A stretch of DNA of 6,503 nucleotides from Natronohydrobacter sp. (GCA_007123015.1 SKSL01000201.1:1-6503), one strand, 5' to 3'. Positions 1-5,935 are shown, counted from the first letter of the stretch. Notes: a model not told the origin generated them from the sequence alone. A program made the numbers and translations.

Positions 1-419
1 GCGGCCCCGGTCAGGTTGAACGCCAGCCGAACATCCTCGGCCCCGCGCGCGATGAAACGCGCGTGAAGCGCATCCGTGAAGGTGATCACGTCACCTTCCG
101 CCAGCTTGCGCAAGGGTTTCGCCAGCGCCCGCCAGCTGCCATCGGGCTGCGGCTCGGTCAGGGTGATCTCGATCTTCGCGGTGACTGGCCCCTGCGCCGT
201 TTCCCGGTGCCGCTGCCCAGTCAGCCGTGCCGGGATCACCTTGGTCGTGTTGATCACCAGCAGATCGCCGGGGCGCAGGATATCCGGCAGATCCGCCACA
301 TGCCGATCTGCAATCCCGGCACCATCGGCCAGCAGCAACCGCGCCGCCGGGCGCGGGCGCACAGGCCGCGTCGCGATCAGGTCCTCGGGCAGATCGAAAT
401 CGAACTCTGACAGTTTCAC
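1..419 (-). CDS. queA: QueA, S-adenosylmethionine:tRNA ribosyltransferase-isomerase (N-terminal part)
   Basis: QueA transfers and isomerises the ribosyl group of S-adenosylmethionine onto 7-aminomethyl-7-deazaguanine in tRNA, making epoxyqueuosine, the penultimate step of queuosine synthesis at the wobble base of GUN anticodons. The minus-strand translation begins MKLSEFDFDLPEDLIATRP and continues with RPRPAARLL, HVADLPDILRPGDLLVINTTK and VIPARLTGQR, the very characteristic N-terminus of the family. About 139 of the usual 340-350 residues are visible; the rest lies beyond the left edge. I chose the GTG at 419 because QueA proteins usually begin MKLS. An in-frame ATG at 431 would add four residues (MGQG), but the GGAAG sequence then abuts the start codon with no spacer, whereas it or GGGGCAGG can serve the GTG. 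The gene diverges from the peroxiredoxin operon, with 96 bases between the starts. I saw no convincing promoter hexamers there. Identity is confident; the exact start is less so. Confidence -1.
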   Translation of the reverse strand, partial: MKLSEFDFDLPEDLIATRPVRPRPAARLLLADGAGIADRHVADLPDILRPGDLLVINTTKVIPARLTGQRHRETAQGPVTAKIEITLTEPQPDGSWRALAKPLRKLAEGDVITFTDALHARFIARGAEDVRLAFNLTGA

Positions 420-515
420 GCCCTGCCCCATCTTCCAGAAATATCAGACGCGGCCTTTATCTCGGGCCCCGGATTGCTACAACTGGCCAAACGCATTTGT
501 GAGAGGAAGACGCGC

Positions 516-977
516 ATGGCTCAGACAGGCGATATGGCCCCCGATTTCACCCTGCCCACCAATGGCGGCAGTGAGGTGACGCTCTCGGCCCTGAAACCGT
601 CGAAAGTGGTCGTCTATTTCTACCCGCGCGACGACACCCCCGGCTGCACGACCGAGGCGCTGGAATTCACCGCCCAGATCACCGATTTCGAGGCCGCAGG
701 GGCGAAAGTCATCGGCATTTCCAAGGATACAGTCGCAAAGCATGACAAATTCGTGGCCAAGCATGATCTGGGCGTGATTCTTGCATCAGATGCCGACAGC
801 GATGTCTGCGAGCGCTACGGGGTCTGGGTCGAGAAAAGCATGTATGGCAAGACCTCGATGGGGATCGAGCGCGCGACCTTCCTGATCGACAGTGACGGCA
901 AGATTGCGCAGGTCTGGCGCAAGGTGAAGGCCAAAGGACATGCCGAGGCAGTGCTCGACGCCCTGCGTGGGTTATGA
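516..977 (+). CDS. bcp: Bcp/PrxQ-type thioredoxin-dependent peroxiredoxin
   Basis: This 153-residue cytoplasmic protein reduces hydrogen peroxide and organic hydroperoxides, with electrons normally supplied by thioredoxin. The AhpC/TSA thioredoxin fold covers the whole chain. The active-site motif PRDDTPGCTTEA places the peroxidatic cysteine at Cys44, with Thr41 and Pro42 before it and the conserved Arg119 (GIERATFLID) later. In E. coli Bcp the resolving cysteine is five residues after the peroxidatic one; here that position is Leu49. The only other cysteine is Cys98 (SDVCERYGVW), so this is a one-cysteine-type variant or uses another partner. The start at 516 is fixed by the Shine-Dalgarno AGAGGAAG at 502-509 with a six-base spacer and by the family N-terminus (GDMAPDFTLP). 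An in-frame ATG at 474 would add 14 residues unlike the family and has no such site. The stop overlaps the next start as ATGA, so the two genes are probably co-translated. Confidence -1.
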   Translation: MAQTGDMAPDFTLPTNGGSEVTLSALKPSKVVVYFYPRDDTPGCTTEALEFTAQITDFEAAGAKVIGISKDTVAKHDKFVAKHDLGVILASDADSDVCERYGVWVEKSMYGKTSMGIERATFLIDSDGKIAQVWRKVKAKGHAEAVLDALRGL

Positions 978-1810
978 CGCTCTCCTTGCGCGCGCGCGCG
1001 GTCGCGGTTCTGACGACCGCTGACGGGCGCGCCAAAACAGCCCTGTCGCGCCAGCATGCAGCAGAATGGTTTGCCAGCCGCAAAGCCGGCACGCCCCTGC
1101 CACTGGGCCAAGCCAGGCCGCCGGATTTCCCGGCCCGCCCGGACAGGCCCGAATTGCTGGATCCGCGCGACGTGCCCAAGCGCAAGCCCGGCTCGCCCGA
1201 GGGGCGGATCGCGATCCTGCATGCGATCGGGCATATCGAACTGAACGCGGTGGATCTGCATTGGGACCTGATCGCGCGCTTTGCGCATGTCGAAATGCCG
1301 CTCGGCTTCTTTGACGACTGGGTGAAAGCCGCAGATGAGGAATCCAAGCATTTCAACCTGATCTGCGACTGTCTTGAAGCACAGGGCAGTCATTATGGCG
1401 CGCTGCCCGCGCATGCTGGCATGTGGCGCGCGGCTGAAGATACTGAAGACGATATTCTGGGCCGTCTTGCGGTCGTGCCAATGGTGCTGGAAGCGCGCGG
1501 GCTTGATGTGACCCCCGGCATGATCGAGATTTTCCGCCGCGCCAAGGATGCGCAGGCCATTGCAGCGCTGCAAATGATCTACGCGGAAGAAGTCGGCCAT
1601 GTCGCTTATGGGTCGAAATGGTTCAACTACCTTTGCGGGCGTCAGGGGCTCGATCCGCAGCCCGTCTTTCTGGATTTGGTGCGGCGCTATTTCCACAGCC
1701 CTTTGCGTCCCCCTTTCAATGAGGAAAAACGCGCTCAGGCCGGTCTGCCACCGGACTTCTACTGGCCTCTGACGGACGCAACGCGCGGACGCTCCGGGGG
1801 TACCGGATGA
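974..1810 (+). CDS. DUF455 (COG2833) ferritin-like domain protein
   Basis: This is a 278-residue soluble protein of the DUF455 family, whose biochemical role is not established to my knowledge. The sequence shows the carboxylate pattern of a ferritin-like four-helix bundle that binds two metals: Glu89 (in HIELNAVDLHWD), Glu123-x-x-His126 (ADEESKHF), Glu173 (VLEARGLDVTPGM) and Glu206-x-x-His209 (YAEEVGHVAYG). The spacing between the two halves, 34 and 33 residues, matches a duplicated E...ExxH motif. The first roughly 70 residues are Arg/Pro-rich and lie outside the bundle, and the C-terminal PPFNEEKRAQAGLPPDFYWPL is also typical of the family. There is no signal peptide or membrane span. Translation starts at an ATG sharing ATGA with the peroxiredoxin stop and has only a weak ribosome site of its own, so coupling is likely. 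The neighbour hints at a role in peroxide or iron handling, but a di-iron oxidase or hydroxylase is equally possible. Confidence -1.
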   Translation: MTLSLRARAVAVLTTADGRAKTALSRQHAAEWFASRKAGTPLPLGQARPPDFPARPDRPELLDPRDVPKRKPGSPEGRIAILHAIGHIELNAVDLHWDLIARFAHVEMPLGFFDDWVKAADEESKHFNLICDCLEAQGSHYGALPAHAGMWRAAEDTEDDILGRLAVVPMVLEARGLDVTPGMIEIFRRAKDAQAIAALQMIYAEEVGHVAYGSKWFNYLCGRQGLDPQPVFLDLVRRYFHSPLRPPFNEEKRAQAGLPPDFYWPLTDATRGRSGGTG

Positions 1811-1911
1811 ACAAAACGAATACATAAGCGGTGCATGTGTCAATAATCGGCGAATTCTTGCTGATTCAATTGTGCCAAGCTGCAGGGAGGATGAAACTGA
1901 TTGATATTCGG

Positions 1912-1940
1912 TTGCCCCCGTTACCCCTGCCCCGTATCTA
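1912..1940 (+). promoter_or_regulatory. Possible sigma-70-type promoter for the M23 peptidase-bactofilin operon
   Basis: A TTGCCC hexamer (1912-1917) is separated by 17 bases from TATCTA (1935-1940). The match to the -35 element is fair and to the -10 element poor. Transcription would start near 1947 and leave a leader of about 140 bases before the TTG start at 2090. The 1811-2089 gap otherwise contains no convincing gene and no obvious terminator for the upstream operon, so read-through from the DUF455 gene cannot be excluded. This is a consensus match only. Confidence -1.
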
Positions 1941-2089
1941 AGAACAGGAATATGTTAACGGCAGCTTGCTGCACAAACTTGGCCATAATGTGGCTACAGC
2001 CTATGACGAGCTTCGGCCCAAGATGGAAAACAAGCGGTGACAGCCAATCCGGTCTGTAAACCCGAATAGCGCAAAACAGGACGTCTGCC

Positions 2090-3433
2090 TTGAAAAGAAT
2101 ACTTGTTCGCGCCAATCAGCGATTGGAACGCCGCCTGCCGGAACAGCGGCTTTTCCTGCGCTCTGAAAACTCTACCCGCTATGTACGCCTGCGCCCCCTG
2201 ACACAAGCTGTTGCCATCGGGTCTGTGGCCAGCTTTTTCGCTTGGGGCGTGATCGCAACCTCGATCCTGCTGATGGATGCAATCGGATCGGGCAATCTGC
2301 GCGATCAAGCCCTGCGCGATCAGGCCAATTACGAACAGCGGTTGAACCAATTGGCGGAAGAGCGCGATAATCGCGCGCTCGAAACGGAAGCCGCGCAGGC
2401 CCGGTTCAGCGAGGCGATGGAGCGGATTGCAGAAATGCAGACCCAGCTTCTGAACTCGGAAGAGCGTAGGCTGGAGCTGGAAACCGGCATTGATGCCATT
2501 CACAGCACCATCCGCCGCGTGACACGCGAGCGCGACGACGCGCGTACCCGACTGGCCGATGTTCAGCAAACACTGGAAGCCGAAACCGGATCGACGCGCA
2601 CAGCTGCGGACCGGACCCGTGACACGGAAGAAATGCTCGATTTCCTGTTGGCTGCGATGGAACGCACATCGGAAGCGACCTATGAGCTGGGCATCGACGC
2701 CGAACAATCGCGGCAACAAGCGCAGCTTCTGGCGCTCGAAAACGAGCTTCTGAAAGACCGCAACCACTTGATCTTCGACCAGCTCGAAGAAGCCCTGGAC
2801 GCCGTTGTCGCCCCCCTTGAGCGCGTGTTCCGCAGCGCGGGTGTCTCGCCCGATCAGATTCGGCGGCTGGTGCGTCAAGGCAGCGCAGATCAGACGGCTT
2901 CGCTGCGCCCGATCTCGGTCTCGACCTCGGGGGTGATGGGGGCGGGCAATGATATTGCACGCGCGAATTCGGTCCTGAGCAAGCTGGCTGATGTGCATGC
3001 CTATCGCCAAGGCATTGACCGCCTGCCCGTGGCGCGCCCGGTCAATTCCAATGCTGTTCGGCAGACCTCGGGCTTTGGCATGCGCCGTCACCCGCTGACC
3101 GGACGCTCGACCATGCATAACGGGCTGGACTGGGCTGGACCGCGCAACACACCCATTCTGGCCTCGGCCGACGGCGTGGTGAAACAAGCTGGCCGGCAAG
3201 GCGGCTATGGTAATCTGGTCATCATCCAGCATGATTTCGGGATTGAAACCTATTACGCCCATTTGAACAGGATCGACGTGCGCCCCGGACAAAGGGTCTC
3301 GCGCGGGCAGCGGATTGGTGGTATGGGCACCACTGGAGCGTCGACCGGCGTGCATCTGCATTATGAAGTGCGCGTCAATGGCCGACCTGTCAATCCGATC
3401 ACCTATATAAGGGCTGGAGAACATGTTTTCTAA
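2090..3433 (+). CDS. Membrane-anchored coiled-coil M23 (LytM) peptidoglycan endopeptidase
   Basis: This 447-residue protein probably cleaves peptide cross-links in peptidoglycan from the periplasmic face of the inner membrane. Its order is: an arginine-rich cytoplasmic N-terminus (residues 1-36, ten arginines), one membrane span (about 38-63), a long charged helical region likely to form coiled coil (about 68-235), a linker, and a C-terminal M23 domain (about 320-447). Zinc and catalytic residues are all present: His343 and Asp347 (HNGLD), His391 (YYAHLN), and His422 and His424 (GVHLHYEV). It is therefore predicted to be active, unlike degenerate LytM activators such as EnvC or NlpD. The start is TTG at 2090, with AGGA at 2078-2081 and an eight-base spacer. 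The in-frame stop at 2057-2059 and the absence of an ATG between leave little choice. The 3' end overlaps the bactofilin gene by 11 bases. Similar peptidases sit beside bactofilin genes in other bacteria, for example LmdC with BacA in Hyphomonas, where they act together in shaping the cell. Confidence -1.
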   Translation: MKRILVRANQRLERRLPEQRLFLRSENSTRYVRLRPLTQAVAIGSVASFFAWGVIATSILLMDAIGSGNLRDQALRDQANYEQRLNQLAEERDNRALETEAAQARFSEAMERIAEMQTQLLNSEERRLELETGIDAIHSTIRRVTRERDDARTRLADVQQTLEAETGSTRTAADRTRDTEEMLDFLLAAMERTSEATYELGIDAEQSRQQAQLLALENELLKDRNHLIFDQLEEALDAVVAPLERVFRSAGVSPDQIRRLVRQGSADQTASLRPISVSTSGVMGAGNDIARANSVLSKLADVHAYRQGIDRLPVARPVNSNAVRQTSGFGMRRHPLTGRSTMHNGLDWAGPRNTPILASADGVVKQAGRQGGYGNLVIIQHDFGIETYYAHLNRIDVRPGQRVSRGQRIGGMGTTGASTGVHLHYEVRVNGRPVNPITYIRAGEHVF

Positions 3434-4040
3434 AAGTCGTATCAATGAACCTGGCCCCAAGGCCGCGCCAGAAGCGCAACCTGCTGCCAAATCTGTCGAA
3501 TCCACACCTTCTTTCATGAGGTCTTCGGCGCCTGACTCGAGCACGGCTCATGTAACGAAGTCGAAACCTGCAGCTTCGGTTCTGGCAGCGGATTTGTCGA
3601 TCACCGGAAATATGAAAACAACCGGCGATATCGTGATCGAAGGTGTCGTTGATGGGGACATTCGCGCACATCTGTTGACGGTTGGCGAAACCGCCACTAT
3701 CCGCGGCGAAATTGTCGCGGATGACATCGTGATCAATGGCCGGATCATTGGCCGGGTGCGCGGTCTGAAAGTGCGCCTGACCTCGTCTGCACAGGTCGAG
3801 GGGGACATCATTCACAAGACGATCGCAATCGAATCAGGGGCGCATTTCGAAGGCTCTGTGCAGCGACAGGACGACCCGCTGCAAACCAACCGCGAAGCAT
3901 CGCGGCCCTTGGGTGCCCAATCTGTCGGTGCCGCGTCAGGACCTGCGACAGACACAACGCCAACCTCGGCCCCCAAGCCGCGCGATGAAGGATCGAACGT
4001 GGTCAAGCAAGCCGCAGAAGCCAAGCGCGCAAAGACCTGA
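3423..4040 (+). CDS. Bactofilin (polymer-forming cytoskeletal protein)
   Basis: Bactofilins polymerise without nucleotide into membrane-associated filaments that localise cell-wall enzymes. In this 205-residue protein the bactofilin (DUF583) beta-helix spans about residues 52-150. Its short repeating strands are rich in Gly, Val and Ile, as in ITGNMKTTGDIVIEGVVDGD, ATIRGEIVADDIVINGRIIG and AQVEGDIIHKTIAIESGAHF. It is flanked by disordered Ala/Pro/Ser-rich tails (about 1-50 and 152-205), the usual architecture. The N-terminus MFSKSRIN resembles the MFSK membrane-targeting peptide reported for Caulobacter BacA. There is no hydrophobic span. The ATG at 3423 lies inside the 3' end of the peptidase gene. 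GGAG at 3416-3419 gives only a three-base spacer, while TAAGGG at 3408-3413 gives nine. The overlap and the terminator directly downstream indicate a two-gene operon. The family call is firm; which paralogue it is cannot be said. Confidence -1.
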   Translation: MFSKSRINEPGPKAAPEAQPAAKSVESTPSFMRSSAPDSSTAHVTKSKPAASVLAADLSITGNMKTTGDIVIEGVVDGDIRAHLLTVGETATIRGEIVADDIVINGRIIGRVRGLKVRLTSSAQVEGDIIHKTIAIESGAHFEGSVQRQDDPLQTNREASRPLGAQSVGAASGPATDTTPTSAPKPRDEGSNVVKQAAEAKRAKT

Positions 4041-4065
4041 GAAACACGCCGCTGAATAATAAGGG

Positions 4066-4092
4066 AACCGCGCTTCAGAGCGCGGTTTTTTT
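4066..4092 (+). terminator. Intrinsic terminator after the bactofilin gene
   Basis: A perfect nine-base-pair stem (AACCGCGCT at 4066-4074 with AGCGCGGTT at 4079-4087) closes a TCAG tetraloop and runs directly into seven T residues (4086-4092). It begins 25 bases after the bactofilin stop codon and ends the peptidase-bactofilin transcript. On the opposite strand the T-tract is poor, so it is mainly a plus-strand terminator, although it faces the end of the tRNA transcript. Confidence -1.
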
Positions 4093-4146
4093 ATGCGGGG
4101 TATGTCTGATTGCGAGACGGAACAATCGGAGCACCAAGTGGAAAGC

Positions 4147-4230
4147 TGGTGCGGGTGGAGAGATTCGAACTCTCACGCCTTGCGGCGGAGGATTTTGAAT
4201 CCTCTGCGTCTACCGTTCCGCCACACCCGC
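4147..4230 (-). tRNA. tRNA-Leu (anticodon CAA)
   Basis: The reverse strand folds into a class II cloverleaf of 84 bases with an encoded CCA. The acceptor stem is GCGGGTG with CACCCGC. The D arm contains GGTAGA. The anticodon stem is GAGGA with TCCTC around the loop TTCAAAA, giving anticodon CAA (positions 4195-4197), which reads UUG. The long variable arm is CGCC-GCAA-GGCG, and the T arm is GAGAG-TTCGAAT-CTCTC. The discriminator is A, as expected for leucine. The long variable arm and A73 exclude serine and tyrosine. The gene sits between two plus-strand transcription units and is probably transcribed alone from its own promoter. Confidence -1.
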
Positions 4231-4246
4231 ACTGTCAACGACATGG

Positions 4247-4275
4247 GGAATACTCTGGAACTGCGCGGCCTGCAA
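4247..4275 (-). promoter_or_regulatory. Probable promoter of the tRNA-Leu gene
   Basis: Read on the minus strand, TTGCAG (4275-4270) and TATTCC (4252-4247) are separated by exactly 17 bases, and the tRNA begins 16 bases after the -10 element. This is a sensible spacing for a tRNA promoter with a short 5' leader. Its -35 hexamer shares base 4275 with the left dyad element described separately. Evidence is consensus match and position only. Confidence -1.
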
Positions 4276-4376
4276 CTGTCCATCGCAGACAGCGCGAAAA
4301 ATCATCGAAAAACCTGCGCAGATTGACCTTTCGGCCATAATCCGGTATGCGCTGCTGACTGTCTGTGATGGACAGT
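4275..4376. repeat. Inverted pair of near-identical 18-base dyad elements (4275-4292 and 4359-4376)
   Basis: The left copy reads ACTGTCCATCGCAGACAG (4275-4292). The reverse complement of 4359-4376 is the same except for one base (A in place of G), so 17 of 18 positions match. Each copy is itself a dyad: CTGTC-N7-GACAG on the left, and GACTGTC-N7-GACAGTC (4357-4363 and 4371-4377) on the right. Their centres are about 84 bases apart. The left copy abuts the -35 element of the probable tRNA promoter, and the right copy sits at the expected start of helicase transcription. They could be operators for an unidentified dimeric regulator or arms of a long hairpin. I do not recognise the motif as that of a known regulator. 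Confidence -1.
4323..4351 (+). promoter_or_regulatory. Probable sigma-70-type promoter of the DEAD-box helicase gene
   Basis: TTGACC (4323-4328) and TATGCG (4346-4351) are separated by 17 bases. The -35 hexamer is close to consensus and the -10 element is moderate. Transcription would begin around 4358, giving a 5' untranslated leader of about 90 bases that opens with the right-hand dyad element. CATAAT within the spacer (4336-4341) resembles a -10 hexamer but would be only seven bases from this -35. Confidence -1.
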
Positions 4377-4414
4377 CCCGATAGTGGGGCGTGAAAATCT
4401 GGCGTCCCGAAACC

Positions 4415-4436
4415 GATCACGGCCCGATGCCGTATC
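4415..4436 (+). promoter_or_regulatory. Hairpin in the helicase leader just upstream of the start codon
   Basis: GAT-C-ACGGC (4415-4423) can pair with GCCGT-ATC (4429-4436) across a CCGAT loop, giving eight base pairs with one bulged C. The stem ends 12 bases before the ATG at 4449. The ribosome site itself is weak (GGA at 4441-4443). A hairpin next to a weak ribosome site could modulate initiation, but the stem is short and may be chance. Confidence -1.
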
Positions 4437-4448
4437 AGATGGACGCAT

Positions 4449-5918
4449 ATGACCCAATTTTCTGACCTGAAACTGGACCCCAAGGTCCTCAAGGCCGTTC
4501 TTGAAGTCGGCTACACCACCCCTACCCCGATTCAGGCCGAGGCCATCCCGCATGCGCTTGAAGGGCGCGATGTGCTGGGGATCGCCCAGACCGGAACGGG
4601 CAAGACTGCCTCTTTCACTTTGCCACTGATCACCCGTCTGGGCCGTGGGCGCGCCCGCGCGCGGATGCCACGCAGCCTGGTGCTGGCCCCGACCCGCGAG
4701 CTGGCGGCGCAAGTGGCTGAAAACTTTGATACTTATGCCAAATACACGCGTCTGACCAAGGCGCTCTTGATCGGTGGCGTGGCCTTTGGCGAACAGGATA
4801 AGCTGATTGATCGTGGGGTTGATGTGCTGATCGCCACGCCGGGTCGGTTGCTGGATCATTTCGAGCGCGGCAAACTCTTGCTGACGGGTGTCGAGGTGAT
4901 GGTGGTGGACGAAGCCGACCGTATGCTGGATATGGGCTTTATACCCGATATCGAACGCATTTTCGGCCTGACCCCATTCACGCGCCAGACCTTCTTTTAT
5001 TCGGCGACCATGGCGCCAGAAATCGAACGGATCACCAACACCTTCCTGTCGAACCCCGCGCGAATCGAAATCGCACGCCAGGCCACGGCCTCTGAAACCA
5101 TCGCTCAGGAACTGATCGAGCTGTCCGCCACCCGGCGCGATTCGGCTGCGAAGCAGAAGCGCGATGCGCTGCGGGCGATCATTGAATCCGAAGGCGAGAA
5201 AATCGAAAACGCCGTGATCTTCTGCAATCGCAAGGTCGATGTCGATATTCTTGCCAAGGCACTGATAAAACACAAACTCGACGCGGCCCCGATCCATGGG
5301 GATCTGGACCAGTCCATGCGCACCCGCACGCTGGAAAAATTTCGCGCGGGCGAATTGCGCCTGCTGATCGCGTCAGACGTGGCCGCGCGGGGCCTCGATG
5401 TGCCCTCGGTCAGCCATGTCTTCAATTTCGACCTGCCCTCGCATCCCGAAGATTATGTGCACCGGATCGGACGCACCGGCCGGGCGGGCCGGTCGGGCAA
5501 GGCGATCTCATTCATGGTGCCTGCTGACCAGAAATATCTAGAACAGATCGAGAAATTGTTGCAAAAGCCCCTGCCGCGCGGTGAAAGCCCGGTGATTCAC
5601 ACGCCCATGACCATAAAATCCAAGTCCGCTGCTGCCGAAGATGGCGGGGCCTCCCGTCCGGCACGCGCGCGCAGGTCAGCTGGCAGCGCCAAGGCAGGCA
5701 CTGCAGCAGATAACCCGGCAAATGCCGCTGCAGCCCCCGCGCCCCAGGACACCGAAGCGGCGTCTGCTCCGTCCATTGCCAACCGGCGCAGCCCTGCCCC
5801 GCGCCGCGACACAGGCCCCCGCAAGCAAGGCAATACCCGGCGCGACAACCGCGATGCTGTGGTCGGCATGGGCGATCATGTTCCTGATTTCCTGATGCGC
5901 GAGTTCCGGGTCGCCTGA
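4449..5918 (+). CDS. DEAD-box ATP-dependent RNA helicase, RhlE-like
   Basis: This 489-residue cytoplasmic enzyme uses ATP to unwind short RNA duplexes, typically in ribosome assembly, RNA decay or cold adaptation. All family motifs are intact and in order: Q motif (Phe4 to Gln29, PTPIQ), motif I AQTGTGKT (46-53), Ia PTRELA (81-86), Ib TPGR (130-133), II DEAD (154-157), III SAT (185-187), IV VIFCNRK (256-262), V ARGLD (313-317) and VI HRIGRTGRAG (338-347). After the helicase core (to about 375) comes a low-complexity tail rich in Ala, Pro and Arg (about 390-468), probably disordered and RNA-binding. It ends in a more ordered-looking peptide, GMGDHVPDFLMREFRVA. The core most resembles RhlE; the tail makes a specific name uncertain. 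The ATG at 4449 fits the family N-terminus (MTQFSDLKLDP). The gene appears monocistronic, with its own promoter and a terminator downstream. Confidence -1.
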   Translation: MTQFSDLKLDPKVLKAVLEVGYTTPTPIQAEAIPHALEGRDVLGIAQTGTGKTASFTLPLITRLGRGRARARMPRSLVLAPTRELAAQVAENFDTYAKYTRLTKALLIGGVAFGEQDKLIDRGVDVLIATPGRLLDHFERGKLLLTGVEVMVVDEADRMLDMGFIPDIERIFGLTPFTRQTFFYSATMAPEIERITNTFLSNPARIEIARQATASETIAQELIELSATRRDSAAKQKRDALRAIIESEGEKIENAVIFCNRKVDVDILAKALIKHKLDAAPIHGDLDQSMRTRTLEKFRAGELRLLIASDVAARGLDVPSVSHVFNFDLPSHPEDYVHRIGRTGRAGRSGKAISFMVPADQKYLEQIEKLLQKPLPRGESPVIHTPMTIKSKSAAAEDGGASRPARARRSAGSAKAGTAADNPANAAAAPAPQDTEAASAPSIANRRSPAPRRDTGPRKQGNTRRDNRDAVVGMGDHVPDFLMREFRVA

Positions 5919-5935
5919 TCGCGCAGACCCCAACG

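Noticed and set aside
63..579. Plus-strand open frames of 115 and 167 codons at the left end
   Set aside because: They are antisense to queA, whose minus-strand translation gives an unmistakable QueA N-terminus. The longer one also runs into bcp in the wrong frame.
988..1000. Alternating GC run near the start of the DUF455 gene, considered as a phase-variable slippage tract
   Set aside because: It is only 13 bases and encodes an Arg/Ala stretch expected in GC-rich coding DNA. There is no sign of a frameshifted version.
1955..1969. Possible CtrA site (TTAA-N7-TTAA) upstream of the peptidase gene
   Set aside because: Only the first half-site is present; the second is TTGC, so the match is inadequate.
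1994..3544. Long open frame of 516 codons on the minus strand opposite the M23 peptidase and bactofilin start
   Set aside because: It is an antisense shadow in GC-rich DNA. The plus-strand product has a complete M23 active site, a membrane span and coiled coil, while the antisense product resembles nothing and crosses a gene boundary.
4106..4129. Seven-pair imperfect stem between the bactofilin terminator and the tRNA, considered as a tRNA trailer terminator
   Set aside because: On the minus strand it has a mismatch and no T-tract follows, so it is not convincing as a terminator.
4275..4376. The inverted repeat as a transposon end pair or miniature element
   Set aside because: The interval is only about 100 bases, contains a promoter-like sequence, and shows no target-site duplication. 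An operator or RNA-structure reading fits better.
4302..5297. Open frame of 331 codons on the minus strand opposite the DEAD-box helicase
   Set aside because: It is fully antisense to a gene with every DEAD-box motif intact, and its composition is that of a shadow frame.
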